In this document: positions 1 to 6,189 of the stretch, piece by piece
How the letters are laid out: every line of letters starts with the position of its first letter
How positions within the stretch are numbered: position 1 is the stretch's first letter
Source of the DNA: Deltaproteobacteria bacterium
GTDB lineage: Bacteria > Desulfobacterota > Desulfuromonadia > Geobacterales > Geobacteraceae
Direction: 5' to 3'
Assembly: GCA_021810985.1 (NCBI GenBank)
Contig: JAJZQA010000121.1
Span: 1 to 7,724 of the forward strand
Length of the DNA: 7,724 bases
Made by a program: the position numbers and the translations under genes
Notes under the pieces: generated by a model
Database searches by the model: none
Told to the model about the DNA's origin: nothing
Seen by the model: only the letters and a program-made list of their open reading frames with translations

Positions 1-185
1 CGTGTCGGGACAAAAATATATCATAAGTCAATAATTTTACTTATACTAAAAATGTCGTTCGGGAAAAGTTTTCTTTTGGTAAAGAATCTAGTAGTGCCAT
101 GAGCTTGGAATGTATAGCTTTATTCTGCATCCCCTGGGCTGGAGGGTGTCTGAAGCAGCGGGTTGTTGCTTGAAACCGCCCTGGA

Positions 186-213
186 TTGACAAGCAGTAAA
201 TCAGAAGTAATCT
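186..213 (+). promoter_or_regulatory. Candidate sigma70-type promoter for hoxE
   Basis: A perfect TTGACA -35 box lies at 186-191. With a 16-base spacer the -10 would be TAATCT (208-213), which matches TATAAT only at T1, A2 and T6. Transcription would start near 220 and leave a leader of about 215 bases. No sigma54 site (GG, ten bases, GC) with correct spacing was found in this region. The weak -10 would fit a promoter that needs an activator, or the TTGACA may be chance. Confidence 0.35.
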
Positions 214-222
214 TACCAGTAT

Positions 223-305
223 GTGATCAGTATATCGTTTTTCCTGCCTTTTTCCTCTTCTGTTGACCATTTCTTGTTTTTTTCGAATCCTGACCAACTG
301 ATCAC
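223..305. repeat. Two inverted 9-bp copies of GTGATCAGT, possible paired operator
   Basis: GTGATCAGT at 223-231 is repeated exactly, inverted, as ACTGATCAC at 297-305. Each copy has a palindromic TGATCA core, and the two cores are 75 bp apart centre to centre, about seven helical turns. The first copy would lie just downstream of the +1 predicted from the TTGACA promoter, a position suited to a repressor. The DNA between is rich in pyrimidines (about 238-290, with runs of 5 to 7 T). No known regulator motif is recognised. Confidence 0.35.
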
Positions 306-349
306 TTATAGGGTGCGTTTTCCCTTTACTACTGGTGTGAGCATTTCTT

Positions 350-420
350 CCTGAAAAGGTATCGTTACGTTTTTTGAGCGTCAGGAGTTGGAGTGGCTGA
401 AAAGCCGGTTTTCCGTTTTT
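350..420 (+). repeat. Duplicated GAAA-hairpin plus T-tract unit in the hoxE leader
   Basis: Two similar units lie about 46 bp apart. The first has CCTGAAAAGG (350-359) and then TTTTTT at 370-375. The second has GGCTGAAAAGCC (395-406), a 4-bp stem with a GAAA loop, and then TTTTT at 416-420. Both share CTGAAAAG, a CG before the T run, and an AGGAG shortly after it (383-387 and 425-429). In the second unit GAAAA (399-403) can instead pair with TTTTC (409-413). The second unit ends five bases before the hoxE ribosome binding site, so it could act as a weak attenuator or an RNA stability element. The stems are short, and function is unproven. Confidence 0.3.
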
Positions 421-424
421 GTGC

Positions 425-430
425 AGGAGG
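425..430 (+). promoter_or_regulatory. hoxE ribosome binding site
   Basis: A perfect AGGAGG lies six bases before the ATG at 437. It decides the hoxE start. The reading frame is open further upstream to a TTG at 419, but that codon precedes this site and has no ribosome binding site of its own. Confidence 0.85.
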
Positions 431-436
431 ACTACC

Positions 437-1060
437 ATGGACGCAGAAAATGGCTTAAACAAGGGGCTTGTTGACACGAACAGGGAGGCTGGCGCCACTT
501 CGGCAAAGGGTACGGGTGCCGCCTTGAAGTGCGAAGCTGAAAGCCGCGCGAAAGTGGACCCGCGGAACACCGCTGCCGGAGCCGCTCCGGCCGGGCCGGA
601 CTCGCCCTATATCCAGGTTGACCGGGCCTTGAAGCGCTGTCAATACAGCCAGGATGCTCTGATTGAGATTCTGCACACAGCCCAGGAGACCTTCGGTTTT
701 CTCAGTGAAGACACCATGACTTATATCGCCCGCGAATTGAAACTTCCCTTGAGCTGGGTCTACGGGGTGGCAAGTTTCTACCACCATTTCAATCTCAAGC
801 CCCAGGGGGAGCACAGCTGTAATATCTGTATGGGAACCGCCTGCTTCGTGAAGAGGGCCGGAGAGATCGTCGAAACACTGGAGCGGGAATTCCGGGTCAA
901 GGCCGGCGATACCACTGTGGACGGAAAGCTCAGTATCAACATTGTCCGCTGCCTCGGCAACTGTGGCCTGGCGCCGATGGTAATCATGGATGGCAAGGTG
1001 CATGCCCGGCAGACTGCCGAATCCATGCTTGAGGAATGCCGCAAAGTTTTGAAAGGCTAG
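437..1060 (+). CDS. hoxE: HoxE, [2Fe-2S] diaphorase subunit of bidirectional NAD-linked hydrogenase
   Basis: A thioredoxin-like [2Fe-2S] protein of the NuoE/HoxE family, 207 residues, expected in the cytoplasm as part of the HoxEFU diaphorase that passes electrons between NAD(H)/HoxF and the hydrogenase module. The conserved domain spans about residues 57-207. Cluster ligands are C131 and C136 (CMGTAC) and C172 and C176 (CLGNC); C128 is an extra cysteine nearby. Residues 1-55 form an Ala/Gly-rich, probably disordered extension that I do not expect in typical HoxE proteins. The ATG is chosen because AGGAGG sits six bases upstream; a GTG at 554 would give a more normal length but has no ribosome binding site. 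It is first in the operon, 46 bases before hoxF. NuoE of complex I is the alternative, but the neighbours hoxUYH settle it as HoxE. Confidence 0.95.
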   Translation: MDAENGLNKGLVDTNREAGATSAKGTGAALKCEAESRAKVDPRNTAAGAAPAGPDSPYIQVDRALKRCQYSQDALIEILHTAQETFGFLSEDTMTYIARELKLPLSWVYGVASFYHHFNLKPQGEHSCNICMGTACFVKRAGEIVETLEREFRVKAGDTTVDGKLSINIVRCLGNCGLAPMVIMDGKVHARQTAESMLEECRKVLKG

Positions 1061-1093
1061 GAGTCCGACAGGCTCCTAGAACCGCGGCTGCGG
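1057..1093 (+). other. Hairpins at the hoxE-hoxF junction
   Basis: CTAGGAG (1057-1063) is perfectly inverted as CTCCTAG (1073-1079), and U-G plus C-G pairs extend the stem inward to about 9 bp with a five-base loop. The stem contains the hoxE stop codon. Directly after it, CCGC (1082-1085) can pair with GCGG (1090-1093), which takes in the first two bases of the hoxF ribosome binding site (GGGAGGA, 1092-1098). No T tract follows, so a terminator is unlikely. RNA processing, stability or translational control are the options. Confidence 0.5.
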
Positions 1094-1106
1094 GAGGACC
1101 GTCACA

Positions 1107-2813
1107 ATGACACGTGAAGAACTTCGAACCATGGCCATGAAGGAGCAGGAACAGAAGGCTGCTTTTCGCTGCCGTCTGTTGGTCTGTTATAGCTCGCCCT
1201 GTCTTTCGTCCGGTGCCGAAGCGGTTTACAAGGCCCTGCTGGCGGCAGTACATGAGCGGAATCTCGATGTCGAGGTTGATGTGACCCGAACCGGCTGTGT
1301 CGGTCCTTGCAGCCGGGGGCCGCTGGTGACCGTGCGGCGCCCGGGCTGTGAGGATGTGATCTACCAGCATGTGACTCCGGAGTTCGTGGTGCGGATTCTG
1401 GAAGCGCATCTGGTTGAAAACCGGCCGCTCACGGAAAATGTCCTGCCTGGCGATGTGCCCTTTTTCGCCAAGCAACTCAAGGTGGTGTTGGCAAACAGCG
1501 CTTCGATCGACCCGGAAAGCCTCGAATCCTATGTGAGCATGGGCGGTTTTACCGCGCTCTCCAAGGTGCTCGAGGAAATGACCCCGGAGCAGGTCGTGGA
1601 GGAGATCAAGAAGAGCGGCCTGCGCGGCCGCGGCGGTGGCGGTTTTCCCACAGGGCTGAAATGGGACCTGGTCCGGAAGGCCCAGGGCGAGAAGAAATAT
1701 ATAGTGGCCAACGGTGACGAGGGGGACCCCGGCGCCTATATGGACCGCACGACCATGGAGTCGGACCCCTTCCTGGTGCTGGAGGGGATGGCCATTGCCG
1801 CCTATGCCGTGGGAGCCGATCAGGGTTATTTCTATGTGCGCGCCGAATATCCGCTGGCAGCGGAACGCTTGGCCAAGGCGATCAAGAAGGCTGAAAAAGC
1901 CGAGATTCTCGGCAACCGCATCTTCGGCAGCAGTTTCAATTTCCGGGTCGACATCCGCCTGGGGGCCGGGGCGTTCGTCTGCGGCGAGGAGACCGGACTG
2001 CTGACCTCGATCATGGGACGCCGGGGCCAGCCCTATCCGCGCCCGCCGTTTCCGGCCAACAGCGGCCTCTGGGGATCGCCGACCCTGATCAACAATGTCG
2101 AGACCTTCGGCAACATCGCCCCGATCATCAACCGCGGCGGCGACTGGTATGCGAGCATCGGCACGGAAAAGAGCAAGGGAACCAAGATCTTTGCCCTGGC
2201 CGGCGAGATCAGCAATACCGGCCTGATCGAAGTGCCGATGGGAATTACTCTCCGCGAGGTGGTCTACGAAATCGGCGGCGGCATCCCGGGCGGGGCCGGT
2301 TTCAAGGCCGCCCAGACCGGGGGGCCGAGCGGCGGCTGCATTCCGGCCGACTACCTGGATACCCCGATCGACTACGATAACCTGGCATCCCTCGGTTCGA
2401 TCATGGGCTCCGGCGGTCTCGTCATCATGAACGACCGGAGTTGCATGGTCGATGTGGCGAGGTTTTTCATGGACTTCTGCCGGGACGAGAGTTGCGGAAA
2501 ATGCATCCCCTGCCGGGTGGGAACCTCGCAGATGCTCGGCTACCTGGAGAAAATCTGCAACGGGAGCGCGGTCATGGAGGACTTGGAGAAGCTTCGGGAA
2601 CTGGCCGAGATGGTGCAGGAGACAAGCCTCTGCGGACTCGGCTTCACCTCGCCCAATCCGACCCTCAGCACCCTCCGCTATTTCCGTGCGGAGTACGAGG
2701 CCCACATCCGGGAGAGAAGGTGCCCGGTCGGTGTCTGCGTGATGAGCGAGGTGCCGTTGCGGGAGCTGGTAGCGGAGTTGCCGCGCCGCATCCGGGAAGG
2801 TTCGAAAGCGTAG
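1107..2813 (+). CDS. hoxF: HoxF, NAD(H)/FMN-binding diaphorase subunit
   Basis: NuoF-like subunit, 568 residues, the site where NAD+/NADH exchanges electrons through FMN. An N-terminal thioredoxin-like [2Fe-2S] domain (about 20-110) has C27/C32 (C-x4-C) and C64/C68 (C-x3-C). The flavin/NAD domain follows, with the glycine-rich GLRGRGGGGFPTGLKW at 171-186 and GDEGDPGAYMDR at 203-214. A SLBB-like part (about 350-420) leads to the [4Fe-4S] site: C463, C466, C469 and C509. After the usual NuoF end, a tail of about 30 residues starts with CPVGVC (539-544), which resembles the linker to the ferredoxin domain in HydB/HndC; that domain is absent. The ATG follows GGGAGGA with an eight-base spacer. The next gene, hoxU, is 24 bases downstream. 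Confidence 0.96.
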   Translation: MTREELRTMAMKEQEQKAAFRCRLLVCYSSPCLSSGAEAVYKALLAAVHERNLDVEVDVTRTGCVGPCSRGPLVTVRRPGCEDVIYQHVTPEFVVRILEAHLVENRPLTENVLPGDVPFFAKQLKVVLANSASIDPESLESYVSMGGFTALSKVLEEMTPEQVVEEIKKSGLRGRGGGGFPTGLKWDLVRKAQGEKKYIVANGDEGDPGAYMDRTTMESDPFLVLEGMAIAAYAVGADQGYFYVRAEYPLAAERLAKAIKKAEKAEILGNRIFGSSFNFRVDIRLGAGAFVCGEETGLLTSIMGRRGQPYPRPPFPANSGLWGSPTLINNVETFGNIAPIINRGGDWYASIGTEKSKGTKIFALAGEISNTGLIEVPMGITLREVVYEIGGGIPGGAGFKAAQTGGPSGGCIPADYLDTPIDYDNLASLGSIMGSGGLVIMNDRSCMVDVARFFMDFCRDESCGKCIPCRVGTSQMLGYLEKICNGSAVMEDLEKLRELAEMVQETSLCGLGFTSPNPTLSTLRYFRAEYEAHIRERRCPVGVCVMSEVPLRELVAELPRRIREGSKA

Positions 2814-2837
2814 CTGTCAGGAAAGGGGGAAAGTGCG

Positions 2838-3560
2838 ATGTCCGTTATCACTGTAACCATCAACGGAATCGAAGGGAGCGCACCCGCGGGGGCCACCCTG
2901 CTGGAGGCCTGCCGTCAGAATGGTGTCGAACTGCCGACGCTCTGTCATCTCGAAGGGCTCACCCCGATCGGCGCCTGCCGGCTCTGCCTGGTCCAGGTGG
3001 AAGGGGCACGACGGCTGCTGCCGGCTTGCGTAACCGAGGCCCAGGAAGGGATGATCATCCAGACCCACACGGAAAAACTGGTGAAGTACCGCAAGATGAC
3101 GCTCGAACTGCTCCTTTCGGAGCGGAATCACATCTGTTCCGTGTGTGTCGCCAATGGTTCCTGCGAGCTGCGCACCCTCTGTGCCCAGCTCGGGGTTGAT
3201 CATTCCCGTTTCGAGTACCGCTGCCCCGACCTGCCGCCCATCGATACCAGCCACGAACGGAATGGCCTGGACCACAATCGCTGCATCAGCTGCACACGCT
3301 GTATCAGGGCCTGCGACCAGGTTGAAGGGGCGCATACCCTGGATATGGAGGGGCGCGGCATCGAAAACCGGGTCATTATCGATATGCACCAGACCTGGGG
3401 CAGCAGCAGAACCTGCACGAAATGCGGCAAATGCGTCAATGTCTGCCCGACCGGAACCCTGTTCTGGAAGGGTTCGACGGTGGCCGAGATGGAGAAGGAA
3501 GTGGGCTTCCTGCAGTGGATCAGGGGCGGCAGAGAGAAAAAAACCTGGAGTTACCTATGA
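2838..3560 (+). CDS. hoxU: HoxU, Fe-S electron-transfer subunit of the diaphorase
   Basis: Homologue of the NuoG N-terminal region, 240 residues, linking HoxF to the HoxYH hydrogenase module. The N-terminal plant-type [2Fe-2S] domain uses C36, C47, C50 and C64. A His/Cys3 [4Fe-4S] site follows: H98, C100, C103 and C109, with the H-x-C spacing I recall for HoxU rather than the H-x3-C of NuoG. Two ferredoxin-type [4Fe-4S] motifs come last: C149/C152/C155/C159 and C193/C196/C199/C203. That gives four clusters, as expected for a full-length HoxU. The ATG follows AGGGGGA with a seven-base spacer. The stop TGA overlaps the hoxY start in an ATGA junction, so the two are probably translationally coupled. 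Confidence 0.96.
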   Translation: MSVITVTINGIEGSAPAGATLLEACRQNGVELPTLCHLEGLTPIGACRLCLVQVEGARRLLPACVTEAQEGMIIQTHTEKLVKYRKMTLELLLSERNHICSVCVANGSCELRTLCAQLGVDHSRFEYRCPDLPPIDTSHERNGLDHNRCISCTRCIRACDQVEGAHTLDMEGRGIENRVIIDMHQTWGSSRTCTKCGKCVNVCPTGTLFWKGSTVAEMEKEVGFLQWIRGGREKKTWSYL

Positions 3561-4099
3561 CAAGCAAAGCGAGAGTCGCGACAGTCTGGCTGGGTGGTTG
3601 TTCCGGCTGCCATATGAGTTTTCTTGATATTGACGAAAAACTGTTCGACCTGGCGGATCGCATCGAACTGGTCTACAGCCCCCTTGCCGACGTGAAGGAG
3701 TTTCCCGAGGATGTGGACGTGGTGCTGGTGGAGGGTGCCCTCTGCAACACCGAAAACCTGGAGCTGCTGCTGAAGGCGAGGGAGCGGTCGCGAGTGCTGG
3801 TCAGTTTCGGCGATTGCGCCGTTACCGGCAATACCTCGCAATTGCGTAACCGGCTAAAAATCGACGATGTGCTGACCCAGGTTTATCAGGCCGGGCCGGG
3901 CAGCATTCCCAAGGGCCCGGAAGCCCTGGAGGTTTTGCCGGTGTTGCTACCCAAGGTCTATCCACTGCATGCCGCTGTTCCCGTGGACTTTTATCTGCCT
4001 GGTTGTCCGCCTGACCCGGATCGGATTCTCAGGACGGTTACCGCCCTGCTGGCGGGCGAGAAGCCGGAGTTGCCGGCCGAATCGATAACGTTTGGCTAA
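3557..4099 (+). CDS. hoxY: HoxY, small subunit of bidirectional [NiFe] hydrogenase
   Basis: Small hydrogenase subunit, 180 residues, cytoplasmic. It holds only the proximal [4Fe-4S] cluster that connects the NiFe site in HoxH to HoxU. Ligands are C15 and C18 (GGCSGCH), C87 (SFGDCAVTGN) and C150 (LPGCPPDPDRI); the short length and lack of further cysteine motifs fit group 3 enzymes without medial and distal clusters. There is no signal peptide or twin-arginine motif. The ATG at 3557 overlaps the hoxU stop by four bases, and GGAG (3547-3550) lies six bases upstream inside hoxU. An upstream extension of the same frame into hoxU is ignored for these reasons. A 75-base gap with a hairpin separates it from hoxH. 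Confidence 0.96.
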   Translation: MTSKARVATVWLGGCSGCHMSFLDIDEKLFDLADRIELVYSPLADVKEFPEDVDVVLVEGALCNTENLELLLKARERSRVLVSFGDCAVTGNTSQLRNRLKIDDVLTQVYQAGPGSIPKGPEALEVLPVLLPKVYPLHAAVPVDFYLPGCPPDPDRILRTVTALLAGEKPELPAESITFG

Positions 4100-4110
4100 C
4101 TCCAATTCCA

Positions 4111-4146
4111 GATCAAGGATGATCTCAAGGCGGCGAGGGCCTTGAT
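4111..4146 (+). other. Alternative hairpins in the hoxY-hoxH gap
   Basis: The arm CCTTGAT (4140-4146) can pair perfectly with ATCAAGG (4112-4118, 7 bp) or, in part, with TCAAGG (4125-4130, 6 bp, nine-base loop). The two pairings exclude each other because they share one arm. The structure ends 13 bases before the hoxH ribosome binding site and has no T tract after it. It may mark an RNA cleavage or stability site, or tune hoxH translation. Confidence 0.45.
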
Positions 4147-4159
4147 AGGGAATGGGAAT

Positions 4160-4165
4160 AAGGAG
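4160..4165 (+). promoter_or_regulatory. hoxH ribosome binding site
   Basis: AAGGAG lies nine bases before the ATG at 4175 and selects that codon over the in-frame TTG at 4142, which precedes it. A further in-frame ATG at 4184 would be 18 bases away, too far. Confidence 0.8.
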
Positions 4166-4174
4166 TGTCGCACT

Positions 4175-5614
4175 ATGGCTACGATGCTGCGTATAGAACC
4201 GGTCACCAGGATCGAGGGTCATGCAAAGGTTTCCATTTACCTGGACGACAGCGGCGCGGTCAGCGAGGCCCGGCTGCATGTGGTGGAATTTCGTGCCTTT
4301 GAGAAGTTCTGTGTCGGGCGGCCCTTCTATGAGATGCCCGGCATCACCAACCGGATTTGCGGAATTTGCCCCACCAGTCATGCGCTTGCCTCGGTCAAGG
4401 CCGGTGATGCCATCATGGGGGTTGCGATTCCGCCGGTGGCGGAAAAGCTCCGCCGGATTTTCAACTGGGCCCAGTACATTCAGAGTCATGCTTTGAGTTT
4501 CTTCCACCTCAGTGCTCCGGACCTGCTGCTGGGCTTCGATCATGACCCGGCAACCCGCAATGTCATGGGGTTGATCCAAAAATTTCCCGATGTGGCCCGG
4601 AAAGGGATCCGCTTGCGCGGCATGGGCCAGGAGATCATCCGGATTCTGGCCGACAAGAGTATCCACCAGGCCTGGGCTGTGCCGGGCGGTGTCCGCCAGC
4701 CGTTGAATGCGGAGAAGCGAGCCGCCATCCAGGCCATGCTTCCCGAGGGCTTCGAGACGATCGGGCTGGCCCTTGAGCTGCTCAAGAAGAGCTTTGCGCA
4801 GTTTGCCGATGAGCTAACGACCTATGATTTTCCTTCGCTGTTTGCCGGCCTGGTGACCCACGAAGGCGGCCTGGAGCACTATGATGGACTGCTGCGCTTT
4901 ACCGGCAGTGACGGTACGCTGATTGAGGCCGGGGTGGCCAATGAGCGTTACCGGGACTATATCGAAGAAGCTTCGGAGGACTGGAGCTATCTGAAGTTTC
5001 CCTTCTTCAAGCCCCATGGTCCCTATAACCGGAGCGAGTCCGCGGGCATGTATCGCGTCGGCCCGCTGGCGCGTCTCAATGTCTGCGATTTCGCCGGCAC
5101 CCCGCGGGCTGACGAAGAACTTGCATCTTTCCGTAAGCTCGGCAATGGCCGCACGGTGACCAGCAGTTTTCACTATCATTATGCCCGGCTGATCGAGATC
5201 CTCTTTGCCCTGGAAAAGATCGCGGAAACGCTGGACGATGACGAGATCCTCGACGACTGGGTACGGGCCGAGGCGGGGGTGAACCGCTTGAAAGGGATCG
5301 GCATGGTCGAGGCTCCCCGAGGCACCCTGATCCACGACTATTCGGTTGACCGCAACGGCATCATCACCGATGTCAATCTCATCGTCTCGACCGGCCATAA
5401 CAACCTGGCCATGAACCGGACGATCACCAACATCGCCAGGAAGTACCTGCAGGGGGATTCGGTGACGGAAGGGATGCTCAATCGGGTAGAGCACGGGATT
5501 CGGGCCTACGATCCGTGCCTCAGCTGCTCTACCCATGCTGTCGGACGGATGCCGCTGGTGATCCGGGTCATATCTCCCGACGGCAGTGTGGTGCAGGAGT
5601 TTTCGCGTGGCTGA
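4175..5614 (+). CDS. hoxH: HoxH, NiFe catalytic large subunit of bidirectional hydrogenase
   Basis: Large subunit, 479 residues, carrying the Ni-Fe site for reversible H2 oxidation. The N-terminal motif EPVTRIEGHAK (with E14) and the first metal pair C62/C65 (RICGICPTSH) are present. The second pair is C448/C451 in DPCLSCSTH near the C-terminus. All four Ni ligands are intact, so the enzyme should be active. The family is cut after the histidine of the DPCxxCxxH motif, here H454, which would remove a 25-residue tail (AVGRMP... to the end). Stretches such as PRGTLIHDY (381-389) and STGHNN (405-410) are typical of the group. It pairs with HoxY upstream, and hoxW, for the tail-cutting protease, follows after 33 bases. 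Membrane-bound or F420-reducing hydrogenases are excluded by the hoxEFU neighbours. Confidence 0.97.
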   Translation: MATMLRIEPVTRIEGHAKVSIYLDDSGAVSEARLHVVEFRAFEKFCVGRPFYEMPGITNRICGICPTSHALASVKAGDAIMGVAIPPVAEKLRRIFNWAQYIQSHALSFFHLSAPDLLLGFDHDPATRNVMGLIQKFPDVARKGIRLRGMGQEIIRILADKSIHQAWAVPGGVRQPLNAEKRAAIQAMLPEGFETIGLALELLKKSFAQFADELTTYDFPSLFAGLVTHEGGLEHYDGLLRFTGSDGTLIEAGVANERYRDYIEEASEDWSYLKFPFFKPHGPYNRSESAGMYRVGPLARLNVCDFAGTPRADEELASFRKLGNGRTVTSSFHYHYARLIEILFALEKIAETLDDDEILDDWVRAEAGVNRLKGIGMVEAPRGTLIHDYSVDRNGIITDVNLIVSTGHNNLAMNRTITNIARKYLQGDSVTEGMLNRVEHGIRAYDPCLSCSTHAVGRMPLVIRVISPDGSVVQEFSRG

Positions 5615-5647
5615 TATGCTGTGCAGTCGCTGATTTCCGGGTGATGT

Positions 5648-6106
5648 ATGCTGCTGTTGATCGGTTATGGAAATCCTCTGCGCCGGGATGATGGCTCCGG
5701 TCCGGCCCTTGCCGGAATGCTTGCGGCACGGGGTGGGCGTGATGACCTGCGAGTGATCACGGTGCAGCAGCTGGTTCCTGAGCTTGCTCAAGACCTGGCC
5801 GCGGCCGATATTACGGCAGTTCTGTTTCTTGATGCCTCTGTCAGTGGCTGCTCCGGGGAAAATGCCGTTTCTATCCAGCCGCTGAGTGGGGTGAGTCCTT
5901 CACCCGTACTTGGACACCATTTCTCCCCCGCGGAGCTCCTTTGCTACGCGGAACTTCTGCGTGGTGCTGCTCTTCCCGCCTGGCAGCTTACCATTCCCGG
6001 GATTGATTTCGGGTATGGTGAGGGTTTGAGTGCTTCTGCCGAAAAAAATCTTGCCGCTGCTTTTGCAAAAGTTCTGGTTTTTCTGCGAAAAATCACCCTT
6101 CAGTGA
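5648..6106 (+). CDS. hoxW: Hydrogenase maturation endopeptidase, HoxW-type
   Basis: A 152-residue protein of the HybD/HycI/HoxW peptidase family, which removes the C-terminal tail of the large subunit once nickel is inserted. The N-terminal signature GYGNPLRRDDGSG (6-18) contains the expected metal ligand D15. D62 in FLDASVSG and a histidine at 90 or 91 (LGHHFSP) match the other two nickel-contact positions of the family. As last gene of the operon, 33 bases after hoxH, its substrate is most likely HoxH. The ATG at 5648 follows GGGTGAT (5639-5645), which pairs with the 16S 3' end in a position allowing the short two-base gap; the ATG at 5644 is in another frame. The symbol is given by context and family; some genomes use hoxM for related proteases. 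Confidence 0.9.
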   Translation: MLLLIGYGNPLRRDDGSGPALAGMLAARGGRDDLRVITVQQLVPELAQDLAAADITAVLFLDASVSGCSGENAVSIQPLSGVSPSPVLGHHFSPAELLCYAELLRGAALPAWQLTIPGIDFGYGEGLSASAEKNLAAAFAKVLVFLRKITLQ

Positions 6107-6133
6107 CGCTGCCGTTCAATTCTGGTGAAGCGT

Positions 6134-6170
6134 TGCTGATTGGGGCTGGCCAATCGGCATATTTGGTTAT
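6134..6170 (+). terminator. Probable rho-independent terminator of the hox operon
   Basis: TGCTGATTGG (6134-6143) pairs with CCAATCGGCA (6150-6159) over 10 bp with one G-U pair and a six-base loop (GGCTGG). It lies 27 bases after the hoxW stop and is followed by a T-rich but interrupted stretch (TATTTGGTTAT). The imperfect T tract makes it less certain. It separates the hox operon from ackA. Confidence 0.6.
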
Positions 6171-6171
6171 A

Positions 6172-6189
6172 ATAAATAATTTTATTTAT
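6172..6189. repeat. AT-only palindrome between hoxW and ackA
   Basis: ATAAATAA (6172-6179) is perfectly inverted as TTATTTAT (6182-6189) around a two-base centre, and pairing resumes after one mismatch on each side. It overlaps TATAAT at 6168-6173, which has no good -35 partner upstream. It could be a protein site, a curved or easily melted segment, or the tail of the terminator region. Confidence 0.3.

Larger units (their letters stand above)
1..436 (+). promoter_or_regulatory. Non-coding control region upstream of the hox operon
   Basis: No convincing gene is seen here on either strand. The first 100 bases are very AT-rich (31 G/C) and contain an ATAAGT/ACTTAT inverted repeat (23-28 and 39-44, 10-base gap), which could be a protein site. 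A TTGACA box, two inverted copies of GTGATCAGT, a pyrimidine-rich tract and two hairpin/T-tract units follow and are listed separately. The end of the preceding gene is not in the window, so part of this DNA may belong to that gene's 3' region. The length, over 400 bases, suggests regulated expression of the operon; this is inference. Confidence 0.6.

Noticed and set aside
131..180. Possible terminator hairpins (CCCT/AGGG near 132-146 and GCGGGTT/AAACCGC near 158-179) for a gene to the left
   Set aside because: The stems are short or mismatched and no T tract follows either one; no upstream gene end is visible to support it.
419..436. A TTG at 419 as the start of hoxE
   Set aside because: AGGAGG at 425-430 lies inside that extension and is correctly placed for the ATG at 437.
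88..570. A 160-codon open frame on the - strand across the hox control region and the start of hoxE
   Set aside because: Its sequence changes character between the AT-rich and GC-rich parts, matches no family I know, and starts inside hoxE.
984..2705. A 573-codon open frame on the - strand opposite hoxF
   Set aside because: It lies opposite a gene with full domain and motif support, shows no recognisable family, and is explained by GC-biased codon use in hoxF leaving the opposite frame free of stops.
4142..4174. A TTG at 4142 as the start of hoxH
   Set aside because: It would place the AAGGAG ribosome binding site inside the gene and add 11 residues not expected before the conserved EPVTRIEGH motif.
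4814..5791. A 325-codon open frame on the - strand opposite hoxH and the start of hoxW
   Set aside because: It crosses two well-supported genes and their gap and has no recognisable motif; it is a mirror of the codon bias on the + strand.
6124..6137. GG and GC near sigma54 spacing (TGGTGAAGCGTTGC)
   Set aside because: There are nine bases between GG and GC instead of ten, and the site overlaps the hox terminator stem.
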